Assembly (NCBI GenBank): GCA_016748015.1
Contig: JAAOMT010000772.1
Location: forward strand, 347,483-411,482
DNA from: Geosiphon pyriformis
Taxonomy: Eukaryota; Glomeromycota; Glomeromycetes; Archaeosporales; Geosiphonaceae
Direction: 5' to 3'
DNA length: 64,000 bases
The position numbers and the translations under genes are program-made. Positions 35,863 to 47,278 of this stretch are shown piece by piece. Position 1 is the stretch's first letter; the number at the start of each line of letters is the position of its first letter. The notes below the pieces were generated by a model. That model was not told the DNA's origin and ran no database searches. It worked only from the letters and a program-made list of their open reading frames with translations.

Positions 35863-36582
35863 ATGACTATTTATTAAAACATTCAACAATTATTCCAAAA
35901 ACTAATGTTAACTTTAAAAACAATACCCGAATTATCTATTACTGTTACTGGAAGCCACATTAATTATACCCAAACAGAAGTAGTTACAAATTTAGCCCCA
36001 AATTCACGAAAATATCACCTGTATAAGAAGAACACAAGAAGTTATTCTGGAATTCACCTGCCAGAACTTTTAAAGCTTGCTTTAAAAGAAAACTTAATGC
36101 TTACTCCTATTAGTATTCTACCAAATGCTACTATTCAACAAAAACTTCAACTGTGTCTTAACGAAGAAAACTACAACTATACCCCAATATATAGATATTT
36201 TTACATTGGAAAAACACTTCACAAATGAAAACAGAAGCTTACAGTAGCAAATCTCACAAAAGAAGCTATTTAAAAACAACTCCACAACGAATTCAAGACA
36301 ACAGCTGGACCTACAAACAGTTGTTATAAACTAAGAACTGCTCTTAGACTTTATGACCTATTTCACACCTGTGAAAACGTCCTACAAAACCCAATTTTAC
36401 AACCCTTGAAGATTCAATATATTGAAAAGCTCACAGAACTGGAATTTTAAAAATTTTCAGACCAAATTTCTTCAAAAATCTTGAATTACTATCTGGAAAT
36501 TACAGACAGTACTTGGACTTCAACGGAGCTCAGTCTTGAGGAGGAGGTTATGTTACCAGACAAAATTAGAGATATTGCTTAG
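35863..36582 (+). pseudogene. Element D third ORF, unknown function, runs into the 3' LTR
   Basis: About 239 codons from ATG 35,863, with TAA at 35,875, TGA at 36,226, TAA near 36,271 and TAA near 36,448, all fitting transitions. The longest open part is 35,905-36,228. It reads LTLKTIPELSITVTGSHINY, then a central NATIQQKLQLCLNEENYNY, then LRTALRLYDLFHTC. The last codons (LSLEEEVMLPDKIRDIA) cover the polypurine tract and the first 32 bases of the 3' LTR. No signal peptide, membrane segment or cysteine pattern, so it is not a typical env. I do not recognise the family. Confidence 0.6.
36538..36550 (+). other. Polypurine tract of element D
   Basis: GAGGAGGAGG just before the TGTTA of the 3' LTR. 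It should prime plus-strand cDNA synthesis. Confidence 0.75.
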
Positions 36583-37527
36583 CATGAAATTACCTTTATA
36601 ATTCTTATCATTAATTAGCATTTCAAATTATCACTTATTACATTAGCAAAATATCTGAAATTATTATTTAATTAATAACCCAATTTGTACATGACACAAA
36701 TGTAATCTAATTGCGATGATCAATTATGCAATACCCCAAACTATGTAACATTCAAAAAGTTCACTAAAATTTGTAGAAATTCACCGAAATAATTGATAGT
36801 TCACCAAAATATCTAATAGTTTGCAGAAATAACTTGTAGTTTGCCGAAATGTATCTTTAATTCAGCAAAATTGTAGAAAATAGCAAAGTTCAAGTTCATA
36901 AAATAGTGTTATGACAAGTTGTATAAAAGAAGAGCTTCTTTTTTTGAGAAAATATATCTTACTTTAGATTTATTACTTAGAACCATTTTTTTACACACAC
37001 AAAAAGAAATAAATATTAAATAATTCAAAAAACCAAATTCTTTAATTATTGCACTTGGAAAATCCCCAAAACCCAACTAACGTTTTGAAATTGATTAGCT
37101 ACCAATTTTAGTAAAACTGTTAGTGACTCCAGGTCTAGATAGAAAACGTTTTCCTTGACAGAATTCTATTTTTTTTATATTTTTTTTATTTTCTTTTTTT
37201 TATTTTTTTATTATAATCATTAGGGTAGCCTACAGATAAGATTCCTGTAGAAAAGTTGACTTTTACAGCAAAATAACTACACATTTTAGTGAGCTTCCAA
37301 ATGAGCAATTCCTGAAAAAGAGTTAACGTTTACTACAATGTAACTACACAAAACAACTGGCACAGAATTGGCTATTCTACTTATAAGCCCAGCAGTTCAA
37401 ATTATAGGAGATAATTTAAAGATAAAAATTCAGTTATTAGAGGTTCAAACACTTCCCATAGTCGTGAATTAACAACATTACAACAAACATACAAGAGCTA
37501 AAAAGAGACCAAAAACCTCCAGTAACA
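36551..37527 (+). repeat. 3' LTR of element D
   Basis: 977 bp, TGTTACCAG to TAACA, followed by the duplicated ATGT. The motif array lies at 36,760-36,871 and TATAAAA at 36,922. Confidence 0.95.
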
Positions 37528-37531
37528 ATGT

Positions 37532-38040
37532 CTTGAAAAACAACCAGAATATTTGCTTATATGGAGTTAACAGTCATTAATTCAGAAATAATTGTTTTTG
37601 TAAAAGAGTCTAATTTACTTGGAAAAAATTAAAAACAGAAGCAGTTTAATAGCTTTTTTTTTTGTTTCAAAAAAGTTTTAGTTAACTAATAAGTAGCAAT
37701 TCAAATATGGATTTAGTAATTCAAGTATTTAAAATTAAAAGGCTGTTGTTTAAAGATTATGAAATATAAAAACTAATTAATGTTGTTGTTTTTTTCTTTA
37801 AAATTGTTTTTAAAATAAGCTTGGTTAAAGAAATAAATTGTATAAACTGTATAGATTTTAGCTAAATGTTTATTTAAAAACCAGTTCTAAAAGTCTTGAA
37901 ATTGCCTGTTGAATTGTTTTTAACAGAAAAACAAATCAAACAAAAAGACAGAAGATTAAGTTTAATAAAGTTTAGGTTGTTTTTGTTGTAAACTATAAAG
38001 TATTTTTTAATTATTATAACAGATATAAATAATTTTTCAT
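37532..38040 (-). pseudogene. Element E gag, 5' part
   Basis: The minus-strand sequence corresponds to C gag from its start codon (38,040-38,038) to the D insertion. It has more stops than C, as expected for an older copy. The gag continues across D at 27,656-27,386. Confidence 0.7.
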
Positions 38041-38093
38041 ACAATAAGAAACAAAAATAAATTTTAATAATCTTATAAGAAGTACTATTTTTA

Positions 38094-38149
38094 TGTTATA
38101 AATTAAAATAACAAGTTAATAGATAGCAAGATAAAACAAGATTATATGA
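38094..38149 (-). repeat. Element E LTR fragment
   Basis: 56 bp matching the first bases of the C LTR (TGTTATxxxTTxxAxTAACAAGTTAATAGATAGCAAG type), ended by the insertion of F. Confidence 0.7.
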
Positions 38150-39122
38150 TATTATTAGTAGAATTTAGTTATTAATTAACATAAAATTATTCTTATAATT
38201 TTTATTATTAATTAGCATATATTATTATTGGTTTAATTATTATTTATAATTTAATTAAATTATCAAATATTACCATTTAATTAATAACTTAATTTATATG
38301 ATACATAATTGTAATAATCAGATTATATAATACACCAAATTTTGTAATATTTAAAAATTTGCCAAAATTTATAGAATTTTGTAAAATAATTCAATAGTTT
38401 ACCAAAATAATTTATAGTTTATAAAAACAACTTGTAATTTACCAAAATATATTTTTAGTTTATCAAAATAATAGTAAAGAAAAAAATGCAAATTTAAAGA
38501 CTAATACTACAACAAATTGTATAAAAAAAAAACTTTTTTCTTTGAAATAATGTATTTTTTATTTTACTTAAAATCATATTATCTTAAAAATATTTTTATT
38601 TTTATCAATCAATAAAACAATACTTTGAAAAAACAAATTCATTAATTATTTGCATTTAAGATTCTCCAAAATCTAATTAATGTTTTGAAATTAATTAGCT
38701 ACCAATTTTAGTAATTTGTTAATAATTTTAAGCCTAAACAAAAAACGATTTTCTTAAACAAAATTTCTTTTCTTTTACTATTTTTTTATTTTTTTATTTT
38801 TTTCTTATTAAAAACATTAGAATAGTCTATAAACAAAACTCTTGTAGAAAAATTGACTTTTACAGCAAAATAATTACACATTTTTAGTAAGCTTTTAGAT
38901 GAGTAATTTCTGAAAAAGAGTTAACTTTTATCACAAAATAACTATACAAATAACTGGTACAAAATTGATTATTCTACTTATAAGTCTAGCAGTTCAAATT
39001 ATAGGAGATAATTTGAAAATAAATTCAGTTATTAGAGATTTAACAGCTTTTAGTAATCATGAATTAACAGCAAAATAATATTAACAACATTTAAAAAAAG
39101 AGACCAAAAACCTTTGATAACA
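38150..39122 (+). repeat. 5' LTR of element F
   Basis: Aligns to D and G LTRs. The motif array is kept at 38,358, 38,378, 38,398, 38,418, 38,438 and 38,459, although nearly all CpGs in it are lost. Confidence 0.85.
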
Positions 39123-39166
39123 TTTAGTGTTCTTCTACAGATTAATACAGCAACAACTTCAAAGTG

Positions 39167-40087
39167 ATGATTTTAGTAAACACAACTACTCTAAAGTATT
39201 ATCAGTCAATTTACACACATTGCAAACAGAGATTCAATATTTAAAATGAAATTGAACATTTTAAGAAAACACTTTACTAATACATCAAAAATCACATCAA
39301 CAATTATTTTTTTAGAGACTACAACATTTCAGAAGTCAAACACAATTTCTATGAAAACTTGCTACACTATTCTGATGTAAGTACTGAAAATTGCAACAGC
39401 AAGACTCTTAATATCTACTTCCAAGAATTTGATTTCAACATTATCTAGTACTGTGAAGAGAAATATCCAGTACAGTTCAAATTTTCTTTTGACTTAGAAT
39501 TGGAAGCATAAAATAGCAACAAAGAGAAACAAAAAAAAACTCCATAAATTAACCACATTTCATACAACACATCAAGAATAACTATCAAACACTTACAAAC
39601 ATTTGAACAAGAAACAAACATTAAATTACCACTTTTAATCATGCCATTTCCCATTTCATTTATGCAGCTGCAAACACCAAATTCTTCACTTATTTGTTTC
39701 TCAAGACCAGAAGATTTCATCTCACTCAGAAGCCCTACTCAACAGCCAGAACTCATATTTACCAGCGCTAATCTTCTTGACTACTTAGCTAAAAACCAAA
39801 GTAATCATTCTGAAAACTTAGGTGACAAAGAAAATATTTCTGAATTCACTGAAGAAGAAACCAACAAAAATGAAAATGAAGAAATAACAACTGCATATAT
39901 TGCAAAAATCTCAGAATTCACAGGAGAAGATGCTGATACCAGTCCTCAAGAATGGCTTGATAAAGTTTCAAAAGTAGGAGATGCAAATGGCTGAAACACA
40001 GCAAGAATCTTAAAAGCAATTCCTTACTTTCTTCAGGGAACAGCAGGAGAATGGTTTGAAAACTTAGGTGAACCATTTGAAAATTGG
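39167..40087 (+). pseudogene. Element F gag, truncated
   Basis: Starts at ATG 39,167, a better start than D's GTG. It parallels D gag: TTLKYYQSIYTHCKQRFNI, YFQEFDFNII, and TSPQEWLDKVSKVGDANG followed by TGA for Trp (39,992). The last homologous residues are GEWFENLGEPFENW. Open for 117 codons at 39,641-39,991. Broken by several TAA/TAG/TGA codons. Confidence 0.82.
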
Positions 40088-40129
40088 CGTATTAAATAAT
40101 AATAATTATAATTTTTAAGAATAAAAATT
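40088..40129. other. Junction between transposon pile and low-copy DNA
   Basis: Homology to D gag ends at 40,087 and CpG dinucleotides reappear from here on. The F gag frame runs only four codons into this sequence before TAA. Confidence 0.7.
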
Positions 40130-40330
40130 GGAAAACGAGGGAGGTCGGATATATTCTCACACGTGGGTTATTGTTTTGGGCGTCGGGTGGTAAGTGATGA
40201 CGGTGATGTGAACGTGGTTAGCTTCGTATAGTGTTGTCTTGACGAAAGTCCGGGTGGCTGGTCACATGTTAAAAACGCATGATCCAGGTCTATAGTAGCT
40301 AGAGTAGATAGTGGAAGGACCTCACTTAGT
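40130..40330. other. GC-richer strip of unknown nature
   Basis: About 200 bp with clearly more G and CpG than anything near it (acgtgggttattgttttggg, gggcgtcgggtggtaag, gaaagtccgggtggctgg). No ORF of note. It could be a fragment of another repeat family, a structured RNA or a regulatory stretch. I cannot decide. Confidence 0.35.
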
Positions 40331-41373
40331 TAAAACATTAAACAAAAAAACAAAAAATTCTCATTTTATTACGTTCAATTTTACATTACCAAAAGATTTT
40401 ATATAAAATTATTATTTTTAAACTAAAAAATCTTATTCGCATTTTTAGCATTATAAACATGATATAATTTATTAACTATCGCATAATTTTTTTTTTTGAG
40501 TAAATCACAAAAAATGATAACTCAAGATTGTATTGAAAAGAAATCAAACCATTTACAGCAATTCAACCGCTATCCACTCTTGTATACAACTTATACATGT
40601 TCTATAATAGATGCAGTGCCACTTGGACGAATTAAGACTACATTAGATTAAAGCGAATGTTTTTAGTTTTTAGGTTTCATAAATTTGTTTCTACATTCAA
40701 AAATAAGTTTCTTTGTATACAAAATTATTAATAAAAAAGCAATATTAATATTGTATGCATTAACAATGAAGAATTACAAACATAGAAAAACAATTATTTA
40801 TAGAAATTACAAATAATCATGTTCACACATAATTTAAAATAGCAATAATGTAACAATTAGATATTGTATAAGTTGTAATCTATTCTTAAGTTACACATGG
40901 ATTTTATGTTAATATTTTAAAAAACCAAAACCAAAACCAAAATTAAAAATAAAAACTAATAGTTTTAACCCGCATAACGGGAAATTTCTATTATTATTAA
41001 TCATTAAATACTAACAAGTTATTGATAGTCATTAAACTTTTTTCAAATGTTAAAGAAAATTATCGAAAATGAACCAAATTTTTGCGGAATGGATATGAAT
41101 AAACAAAAGTATTCATATCAAGTTCAATTCGGTTTTCATTCCAAAAATTTTCTAATAGATTTTTTGCAATGATATTGTGTTTGGGTGATAAAGTTCCAAA
41201 TACGAATCTTTAAAATGAGGTACAGTATTTATGAAGGGATGATTAGATTTTTTATTATTATTAATTATCGGTGAAAATTTCTTGATTATAAACAAAAACT
41301 CTTTTATGCCAAGGTATTCAATTTGTTGAACCAAACTAAAAATTCCAAGTAAATTTATTTTAATTTTAAAAAA
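40331..41373. other. Intergenic, no gene seen
   Basis: AT-rich sequence with an (accaaa)n-like patch near 40,920. Short ORFs lack codon bias or recognisable motifs. Confidence 0.5.
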
Positions 41374-41583
41374 TAGTTAATGAAAGACAAATGATTTATA
41401 TTTTGAAAAGAGTTAAATGAAAGACAAATAATTTATATTTTGAAAAGAGTTAAATGAAAGACAAATAATTTATATTTTGAAAAGAGTTAAATGAAAGACA
41501 AATAATTTATATTTTGAAAAGAGTTAAATGAAAAACAAATGATTTATGTTTTGTAAAGAGTTAAATGAAAAACAAATAATTTA
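41374..41583. repeat. 37-bp minisatellite, about 5.7 copies
   Basis: Unit of the form agttaaatgaaagacaaata followed by atttatattttgaaaag. Inner copies are near identical, outer ones diverged (aaaaacaaatgatttatgtt). Confidence 0.9.
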
Positions 41584-43489
41584 ATTTTTTGATGAGAGGA
41601 ATAAAAATAGATGCAAATAAATTATAATTGGAATAAGAATAATGATTTAATATAAGGAATTAATCTTTTTCATAGCAAGAATCCTTTTTCATAAAAAGCA
41701 TATCGTATAGATATTGTGTTGCATAGCTTTTTAGGTTTTGACTTGAAAGAAACCTTAGAGAAATTTTAAATTGGAGTTGCATAATAACCATTGATGAACA
41801 TTAATCTCGAAGGAATAAAATCATCAAAATTACTTTTCCATAGACTCGAGTTCAATGTTAACTAATAATTTTGCAAACTATTTATTCTAAAGAAACAATT
41901 ATTTAAAAAAAAAAATTAGAAAAGATAATCCTTTTTACGTTCAAAACCGATAAAATTTTAAAAATAATAATTAATATACTAACTTAACACGACATTGTTT
42001 CGGATCCCTTGATCCTAAAATTTTAGAGATCTTAAACCAAGCAGGGCCATGTTTGTGATATAAACATTTCAAGACTTTTATTTCCTATTCCAGATTTAAA
42101 ATTATGGAGGTTAATTCGATCAAGATACTTAAATTCTCCATATAGTAAATTATTATTTACCTCTTCGGTCCATTTACTACTTATAATAGTACGCTTAAAT
42201 TCATAATTTGATATTAATGCCATAATAAAATATTGATGAGTGAGGGGGGGGCTAATTAATAATTTTAATTTGTATTTATAAAAAATATCAATTTGTCAAG
42301 TTTTTTCCGAGTTTTTTTTTGTAAGATTAATTTTTGTTTTTAGTAAGCGTAAAAATGAATTTTAGAGGTTGACTGTTTTTTATATACTTTAGAGCTGGTC
42401 TGTTTTCCGTGATTATTTATATACAATAGCCCTCGCTTACATTCAAAAAAAAATTTCTTTCTAAATTAAACTAAAGCTAGTCGTTGTTCTTCCAAACGCC
42501 TAACATGCAAAAGTAAGTTAAATTTCATCAATTTATCGCATTCAAGTTCAAAGAAAACCTTTAGCCGCTTCATAATACAACATTACCGTTTAAGCGGGGT
42601 ACAAAATAGCATTATACTGGGTGGTCCGATACAAAATTGATATATCATATTGTTCTTTGTCCTCTAAATGCATTCTCGAGACTGTCGATCAATCAATGAT
42701 TTTTTGCAGATAGCTCTTTGTAATTTTTTAATTAATTAATTAATTAGTTTTCATGAATATTAAAAAAAAAATCAAATCAAATCAAATCAAATTGAAACGA
42801 AATTTGAATTGTCGATAACGGTTTTCCCATGCAATCTAGGGTTTCAATAAAAATCTCGGAAGCAGAAAAATTTGTCAACAATAAAAGTTGAATTAGTCGT
42901 TGTCAAAATATTTCATATTTTTTTCTAAACTCTGATTTTTAACCCCGCCTTGAAGAATAATTTTAGCCTCTATTCGTTTCAAAAAAACAAAAACAACAAC
43001 AACAACAATAACAACAACAACATGAGAATTTTGCATACTTCAGCTTGCCATGAACAAATCATATTAAAACCATAGATTCACAAAGGCAATAAATTATTCA
43101 ATTCCAAACTATGCAACTACCAAAAACACAACATTATGAAAATTTTATCTTTTAAATCAAATATTTTAATTGTTATCAGTTAATTTTTAGCATTAATAAC
43201 TTTCAATATTCATCTTCATCCCCATCTTCATCTTAAGCTTAATCTCATCTTAATCTTCATCCAGAAAGAGATGATAAATTTTTTTTTTTTCAATGAATTA
43301 TTCTCAAGGTTCCATATCGGGAAATTAGAATCCAAACAATGTGGGAAATAACTTTTTAACTTAATTTGAAAAGCATATCATTTAATATCCACGTGGAACA
43401 TTATTCTCTTTAGAGATGAGTACCTGTCGATCTATGATCATTAGAGGATTTCTTTTTAATAACAGACAAATCAAGTAAATAAATCAAGC
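41584..43489. other. Intergenic, no gene supported
   Basis: Includes a 63-codon minus-strand ORF (42,032-42,223) without recognisable motifs, a (TAAT)n patch near 42,735 and a (CAA)n patch near 42,990-43,020. Confidence 0.5.
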
Positions 43490-43492
43490 AAA

Positions 43493-43536
<44 letters not shown>

Positions 43537-43550
43537 CAATCAATCAATCA
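43490..43550. repeat. (AAAT)n then (CAAT)n microsatellite
   Basis: Direct reading. Confidence 0.95.
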
Positions 43551-43875
43551 CACAAAGAGTTCAGACAAAAAGCAAGTTTGAATTTTTTTTTAGGATTAAA
43601 AGATAATTTTAGTGTAAAAATATCAAAGAGTTCATACTCATCCCTCCCGTTTTCCCTGTTTCTAAAAAACTTCTCGAGAATTTCTTCAAGAATCAACTAA
43701 ACACGCATGTCAGCTAATGGGGAAATACAAAAACATTATATCATCGGAAAAAGATATTTATAGAGATTTGATGTATATAAGGAACTTAATGAATATTGGG
43801 TGAATCATGAAATGAAATTCGGTTAGTTATTTTCGAATAGATTCAAAAAAAAATAAATGTTTCATTATCGTTTTT
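43551..43875. other. Intergenic, nothing seen
   Basis: Ordinary AT-rich sequence. Confidence 0.5.
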
Positions 43876-43937
43876 AGTATTAGTATTAGTATTAGTATTT
43901 TTATTTGTATTTGTATTTGTATTTGTATTTGCATTTG
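43876..43937. repeat. (TATTAG)n and (TATTTG)n microsatellite
   Basis: Two related hexamers in series. Confidence 0.9.
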
Positions 43938-45927
43938 ATTTGATTATATTAATTGTTTTTATTTTTGATTCAATCAAATATAATGAAATGATTAAAAAAA
44001 ATTGTTATTCTTAAACGAATAAAAATTTAAAAACTTGTAGCCCGTTAAATATAACATTCTTACCGAATGATTCTGGTTTAGAAATAAATAATACAAATTT
44101 CTTAAACCTAAACTCTGCCCTTATGAAGTATTAAACATGTTATTAATATATTTAAGAAAATACTTCAAAATTTTGAGAAATTCAATGAAATTCAATAAAA
44201 CTGAAATTAACCTGATTAATAAAGTTTTATGGATAAAAAAAATTCTAAAAAGATTTTTTTTATTTTATTAATAATAGTTAAATTTCTAATTTATAAATTT
44301 GAAATTGTCATAAATTATAAAGAAAAACCTAATCTAAGTTCAATAAATATATATAAAAAATAATTCAATTATTAAAAGTCTTCTTTTTAATATTTAGAAT
44401 GTTTCTTTATATATATAAAAAGGGCTCAATATTATACCACAATTTTTATTTAAAACACAAAAAAGGACCTTTTTTTTTAATTTCTTTAGTTAAAAATGTT
44501 TAAATGAATTACATTTACAAATGATCTGCAAATCACGAAATTTTAATTTAACTCATTATATTCACTGAAATGGAATTCTAAAAAACAAAAAACATTTTGA
44601 TCTGCCCTAATTTTATTTTTTTTTAACCTAAACATTAAATGTTTACTCACCTTAAAAAAACAAAAGATGTTGAACAACTTTTTCTTTGGATCTAATTTGA
44701 TTTAGTGGTTTTTTTTATTGGTAAAAAAATTAATAATAATAATAAAACAAATAGTTTCAACCAATTTAATCTATTAAAAATGATAAAAATATTTTTCTTA
44801 AAGAGGGATTGAACAACAACAACTCTTATCTAAACACACAAGCTTTTCACTAACCAACTTACGAGATATATTCAAAAAAAAATCGATCGAAAAGAACGCA
44901 TTCTTTGAACCTAAAAAGAAAAATCATCAGATTTTTTTTCGATCAAGACTTTTCGTCTCTCTTATCATGAAAATTGTAACTTTTTTTTTTTGTTTTCAAG
45001 ATCAACCCACTAAATATTCTCGTTTCTTTTTTATAAAAATCTATTAAATTCTCTTTGATTGATTGGTTGGTTGATTGGTTGTTAAATTCTCAAGGAAAAA
45101 AAAACAATCTTATCTCCTACCTTTACCCTAATCTCGTTCGTACTTTACGTTTTCAAACTTGAGTTATGCAGTGAGCTCATTCAGGTCCCAAATTAATTGC
45201 CTCACAGTTTACGACGATATTGATTTAATCAATTCAAAAAGGAGAAAACTTAAAAATGATGTTTAATATTTACATTTTATAATCAAAATATTTTCCTTAT
45301 CAACAATTTCAAAGATTTGGAATCTAGTTCCAATTAAATGGTTTCTCAATCGATCAAGCATTCCCGATGAGTTTAACTTACTTCCTTGTCATTCCAGAAA
45401 AGGCCACCAAAAAAAAAACTTGGCAATTTTAAGTGAGAAAAAAAAACAAAACAAACATTCAATGTTTGTACTTTTGAAAACCAATCAATCCGAGAAAAGG
45501 GACTGGTGAACTAAATTAAATTTTGAAAAAATAAATATTTAGTTTTAATTCTGGTTTCAAACAAGTTTCCAGTTTGTCAAACACGCATGGGTTACTGAAT
45601 GTTTAAAAAAGTACCGAATATATTATGAATTCAGAAATTTTTTTATTTCCTAATATAAATTTCTTAATAGAAGGAATGAAGTTTTTAACCAAAGTAATTA
45701 GGGAACAGCTCTCGGAGGTTCGAAATAAAAATATCCTAGTTTTTATTTATTAATCATTTTAAGGACCCATCATCATATACTAAACTTTATTTAGATAAAT
45801 ACAGTAAATACGGTAAATTAAATAATTATTCAAGTCTACTCATAGGCATCAATGTTAATTGTTCATTCTTTTTCTTTTTCCCTGTTTAGAATAAGTTAAC
45901 TTTTCTTGAACTAGAAGGTTTTCTCCC
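43938..45927. other. Intergenic, no gene supported
   Basis: Only tiny ORFs, plus (GATTGATTGGTT)-like patches near 45,055-45,080 and homopolymer runs. Confidence 0.5.
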
Positions 45928-45936
45928 ATAATCATA

Positions 45937-45986
<50 letters not shown>

Positions 45987-45988
45987 TA
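45928..45988. repeat. (ATAATC)n then (ATC)n microsatellite
   Basis: Direct reading. Confidence 0.95.
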
Positions 45989-46163
45989 TTAAGTAAAAGA
46001 TTATTTAAAATCGTTAAAATTTATGATGATCCGATGAGAAATCACGTGAAAGTATGATCGATTTGTTAATGAAAGAATTTAAATTCGGATAATTAAAATT
46101 TATTAAAAATGAAATTCTCACATATGGGTAGTTATCAAAATTTCTATTAAGAATGAAAACCAA

Positions 46164-46211
<48 letters not shown>
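46164..46211. repeat. (AAT)n microsatellite, about 16 units
   Basis: Direct reading. Confidence 0.95.
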
Positions 46212-46539
46212 TTTATAAATTTATTGGTTCAATCAAAAAAACATTATCATTTTCAAATGAATAAAATTGTAATCACTTTTCAAAATGATTAATTTAATAA
46301 ACAAAGGTGTTTCTTTGGTCAAACGAATAATCTAATTCATTTTTTAAATCCAGTCAAATTTACCTTTGAACATATAAGTCTAAAAAAAGAATTTGATTAT
46401 AAATTTTTATGCGAGATTTTTCAAAGTTTTCCGGTGATAATACCAAGTTTTTCTTATTCGAGTTAGGTAATTAAAATTTCGATATTTGATGTGAAAATGC
46501 GCGTATATACATACATACAAACTAAAGATTTATTAATAA

Positions 46540-46665
46540 TGAAAGATAACTATATTGAAAAAGTACTAATAATAAAAGAGAACTATAATGAAAGAGTACT
46601 AATAATAAAAGAGAACTATAATGGAAAGAGGACTATAATGAAAACAGGACTATAATGAAATAATG
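46540..46665. repeat. 33-bp irregular tandem repeat
   Basis: Two full units (starting 46,557 and 46,590) of gaaagagtactaataataaa followed by agagaactataat. Shorter 17-bp units (gaaagaggactataat-like) lie on the right side. Confidence 0.8.
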
Positions 46666-47081
46666 AAAGAAGATTGTAAGGAAAACAATTTGCAAAAATT
46701 GGAAGGATGGTTTCAATTTCGAATTGATCGTTTTCAACTTCATTTTTTCTTTGAGTCAAATGTAAAACATAAGTAAGGGGGTGTAATTGAAACTCAAACC
46801 CTGACTCCTGAGCAAGGAAAATAATTTGAATGGTTTTAAATACATACAAAAAAAAAAGCAAAACAAAACCAAGATTTCAACTTTCTTTTAATCATATTCA
46901 ACTAATTACTCGAAAACTATGTATGCAAAAGAAAAAAGCTTCAGGAGAATATGGTGCTTTAAAATTTTCGGTTTCGCTCCAAAATCATTTAAGTTTATTA
47001 TCCACTGATTTTTCAACAAAATCAAATACATAAATGGCATGCGTATAATTATCTTTCTAAAACCCCTTCAATTTTATTTTT
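46666..47081. other. Upstream region of the CAP gene
   Basis: No gene. ORFs here are short and in shifting frames. It probably holds upstream regulatory sequence of the gene starting at 47,279. Confidence 0.4.
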
Positions 47082-47088
47082 TATAAAA
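47082..47088 (+). promoter_or_regulatory. Possible TATA box of the CAP gene
   Basis: TATAAAA about 190 bp before the ATG. A pyrimidine-rich leader (ctctct, ctttcatttc repeats) fills 47,157-47,278, as is common just upstream of fungal starts. Confidence 0.35.
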
Positions 47089-47278
47089 ATGTCCGTAGAT
47101 CTCGAGACTGTCTTTACCTTTGCAAGTTAAAATTTAAAAGAAACGTCAGGAACGTTTCACTTCCCTCTCTCTTTATTCAACTCACTTTCATTTCATTCTT
47201 ATTTTACTCTCTTTTTTATTTTTATCTCACTTTCATTACACTTTCATTTCACTTTTAATCCAATTTTTATCGATTGCC

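Larger units (their letters stand above)
27657..37527 (+). mobile_element. Element D: full-length dUTPase-bearing Ty3/Gypsy retrotransposon
   Basis: A 9,871-bp element with 977-bp LTRs at both ends (TGTTA...TAACA), 4-bp duplication ATGT, primer site, polypurine tract, and all expected domains in order: Gag, protease, CxxC module, dUTPase, RT, RNase H, integrase, extra ORF. RNase H before integrase, with no chromodomain seen, gives Ty3/Gypsy order. It is inserted in the gag of E. The coding part has two frameshifts (near 30,060 and 34,300-34,325) and many stops fitting C-to-T or G-to-A changes. It is the youngest element here, since its LTRs still align without effort, but it is not functional. 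Confidence 0.95.
27386..38149 (-). mobile_element. Element E: C-family retrotransposon remnant hosting A, D and F
   Basis: 27,386-27,656 and 37,532-38,040 both align, on the minus strand, to the gag of C (about 11,884-12,170 and 12,160-12,666). They join across D with no gap except the duplicated atgt. The start ATG is at 38,040-38,038. From 38,094 the TGTTATAAATTAAAATAACAAG sequence matches the start of the C LTR for 56 bp, where F begins. The rest of E should lie left of the window beyond A, and right of F. Confidence 0.75.
38150..40087 (+). mobile_element. Element F: D-family retrotransposon, 5' LTR plus gag only
   Basis: The LTR 38,150-39,122 (973 bp, decayed TATTATTAG start, ATAACA end) matches the D LTRs. 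A primer-like site TAGTGTTCTTCTACAG follows. Gag runs from 39,167. Homology to D stops sharply after the Trp codon at 40,085-40,087, in mid-gag. No 3' part exists in the window, so F is truncated by a deletion or rearrangement. Confidence 0.88.

Noticed and set aside
40191-40205. gtgatga as a C/D snoRNA box C
   Set aside because: No CTGA box D at a suitable distance and no terminal stem.
40245-40265. gaaagtccgggtggctgg resembles the conserved GAAAGTCCGGG of bacterial-type RNase P RNA
   Set aside because: No partner CR-V sequence (ACAGAA-type) or plausible P4 pairing was found downstream, and nuclear fungal RNase P RNA does not carry this string. Probably chance. A covariance-model scan would settle it.
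42032-42223. 63-codon minus-strand ORF with fairly even composition
   Set aside because: No recognisable motif, no splice-linked neighbours, and length within chance for this composition.
45715-45735. ggttcga as a tRNA B box
   Set aside because: No A box or acceptor stem at the right spacing. No tRNA was found in the window.
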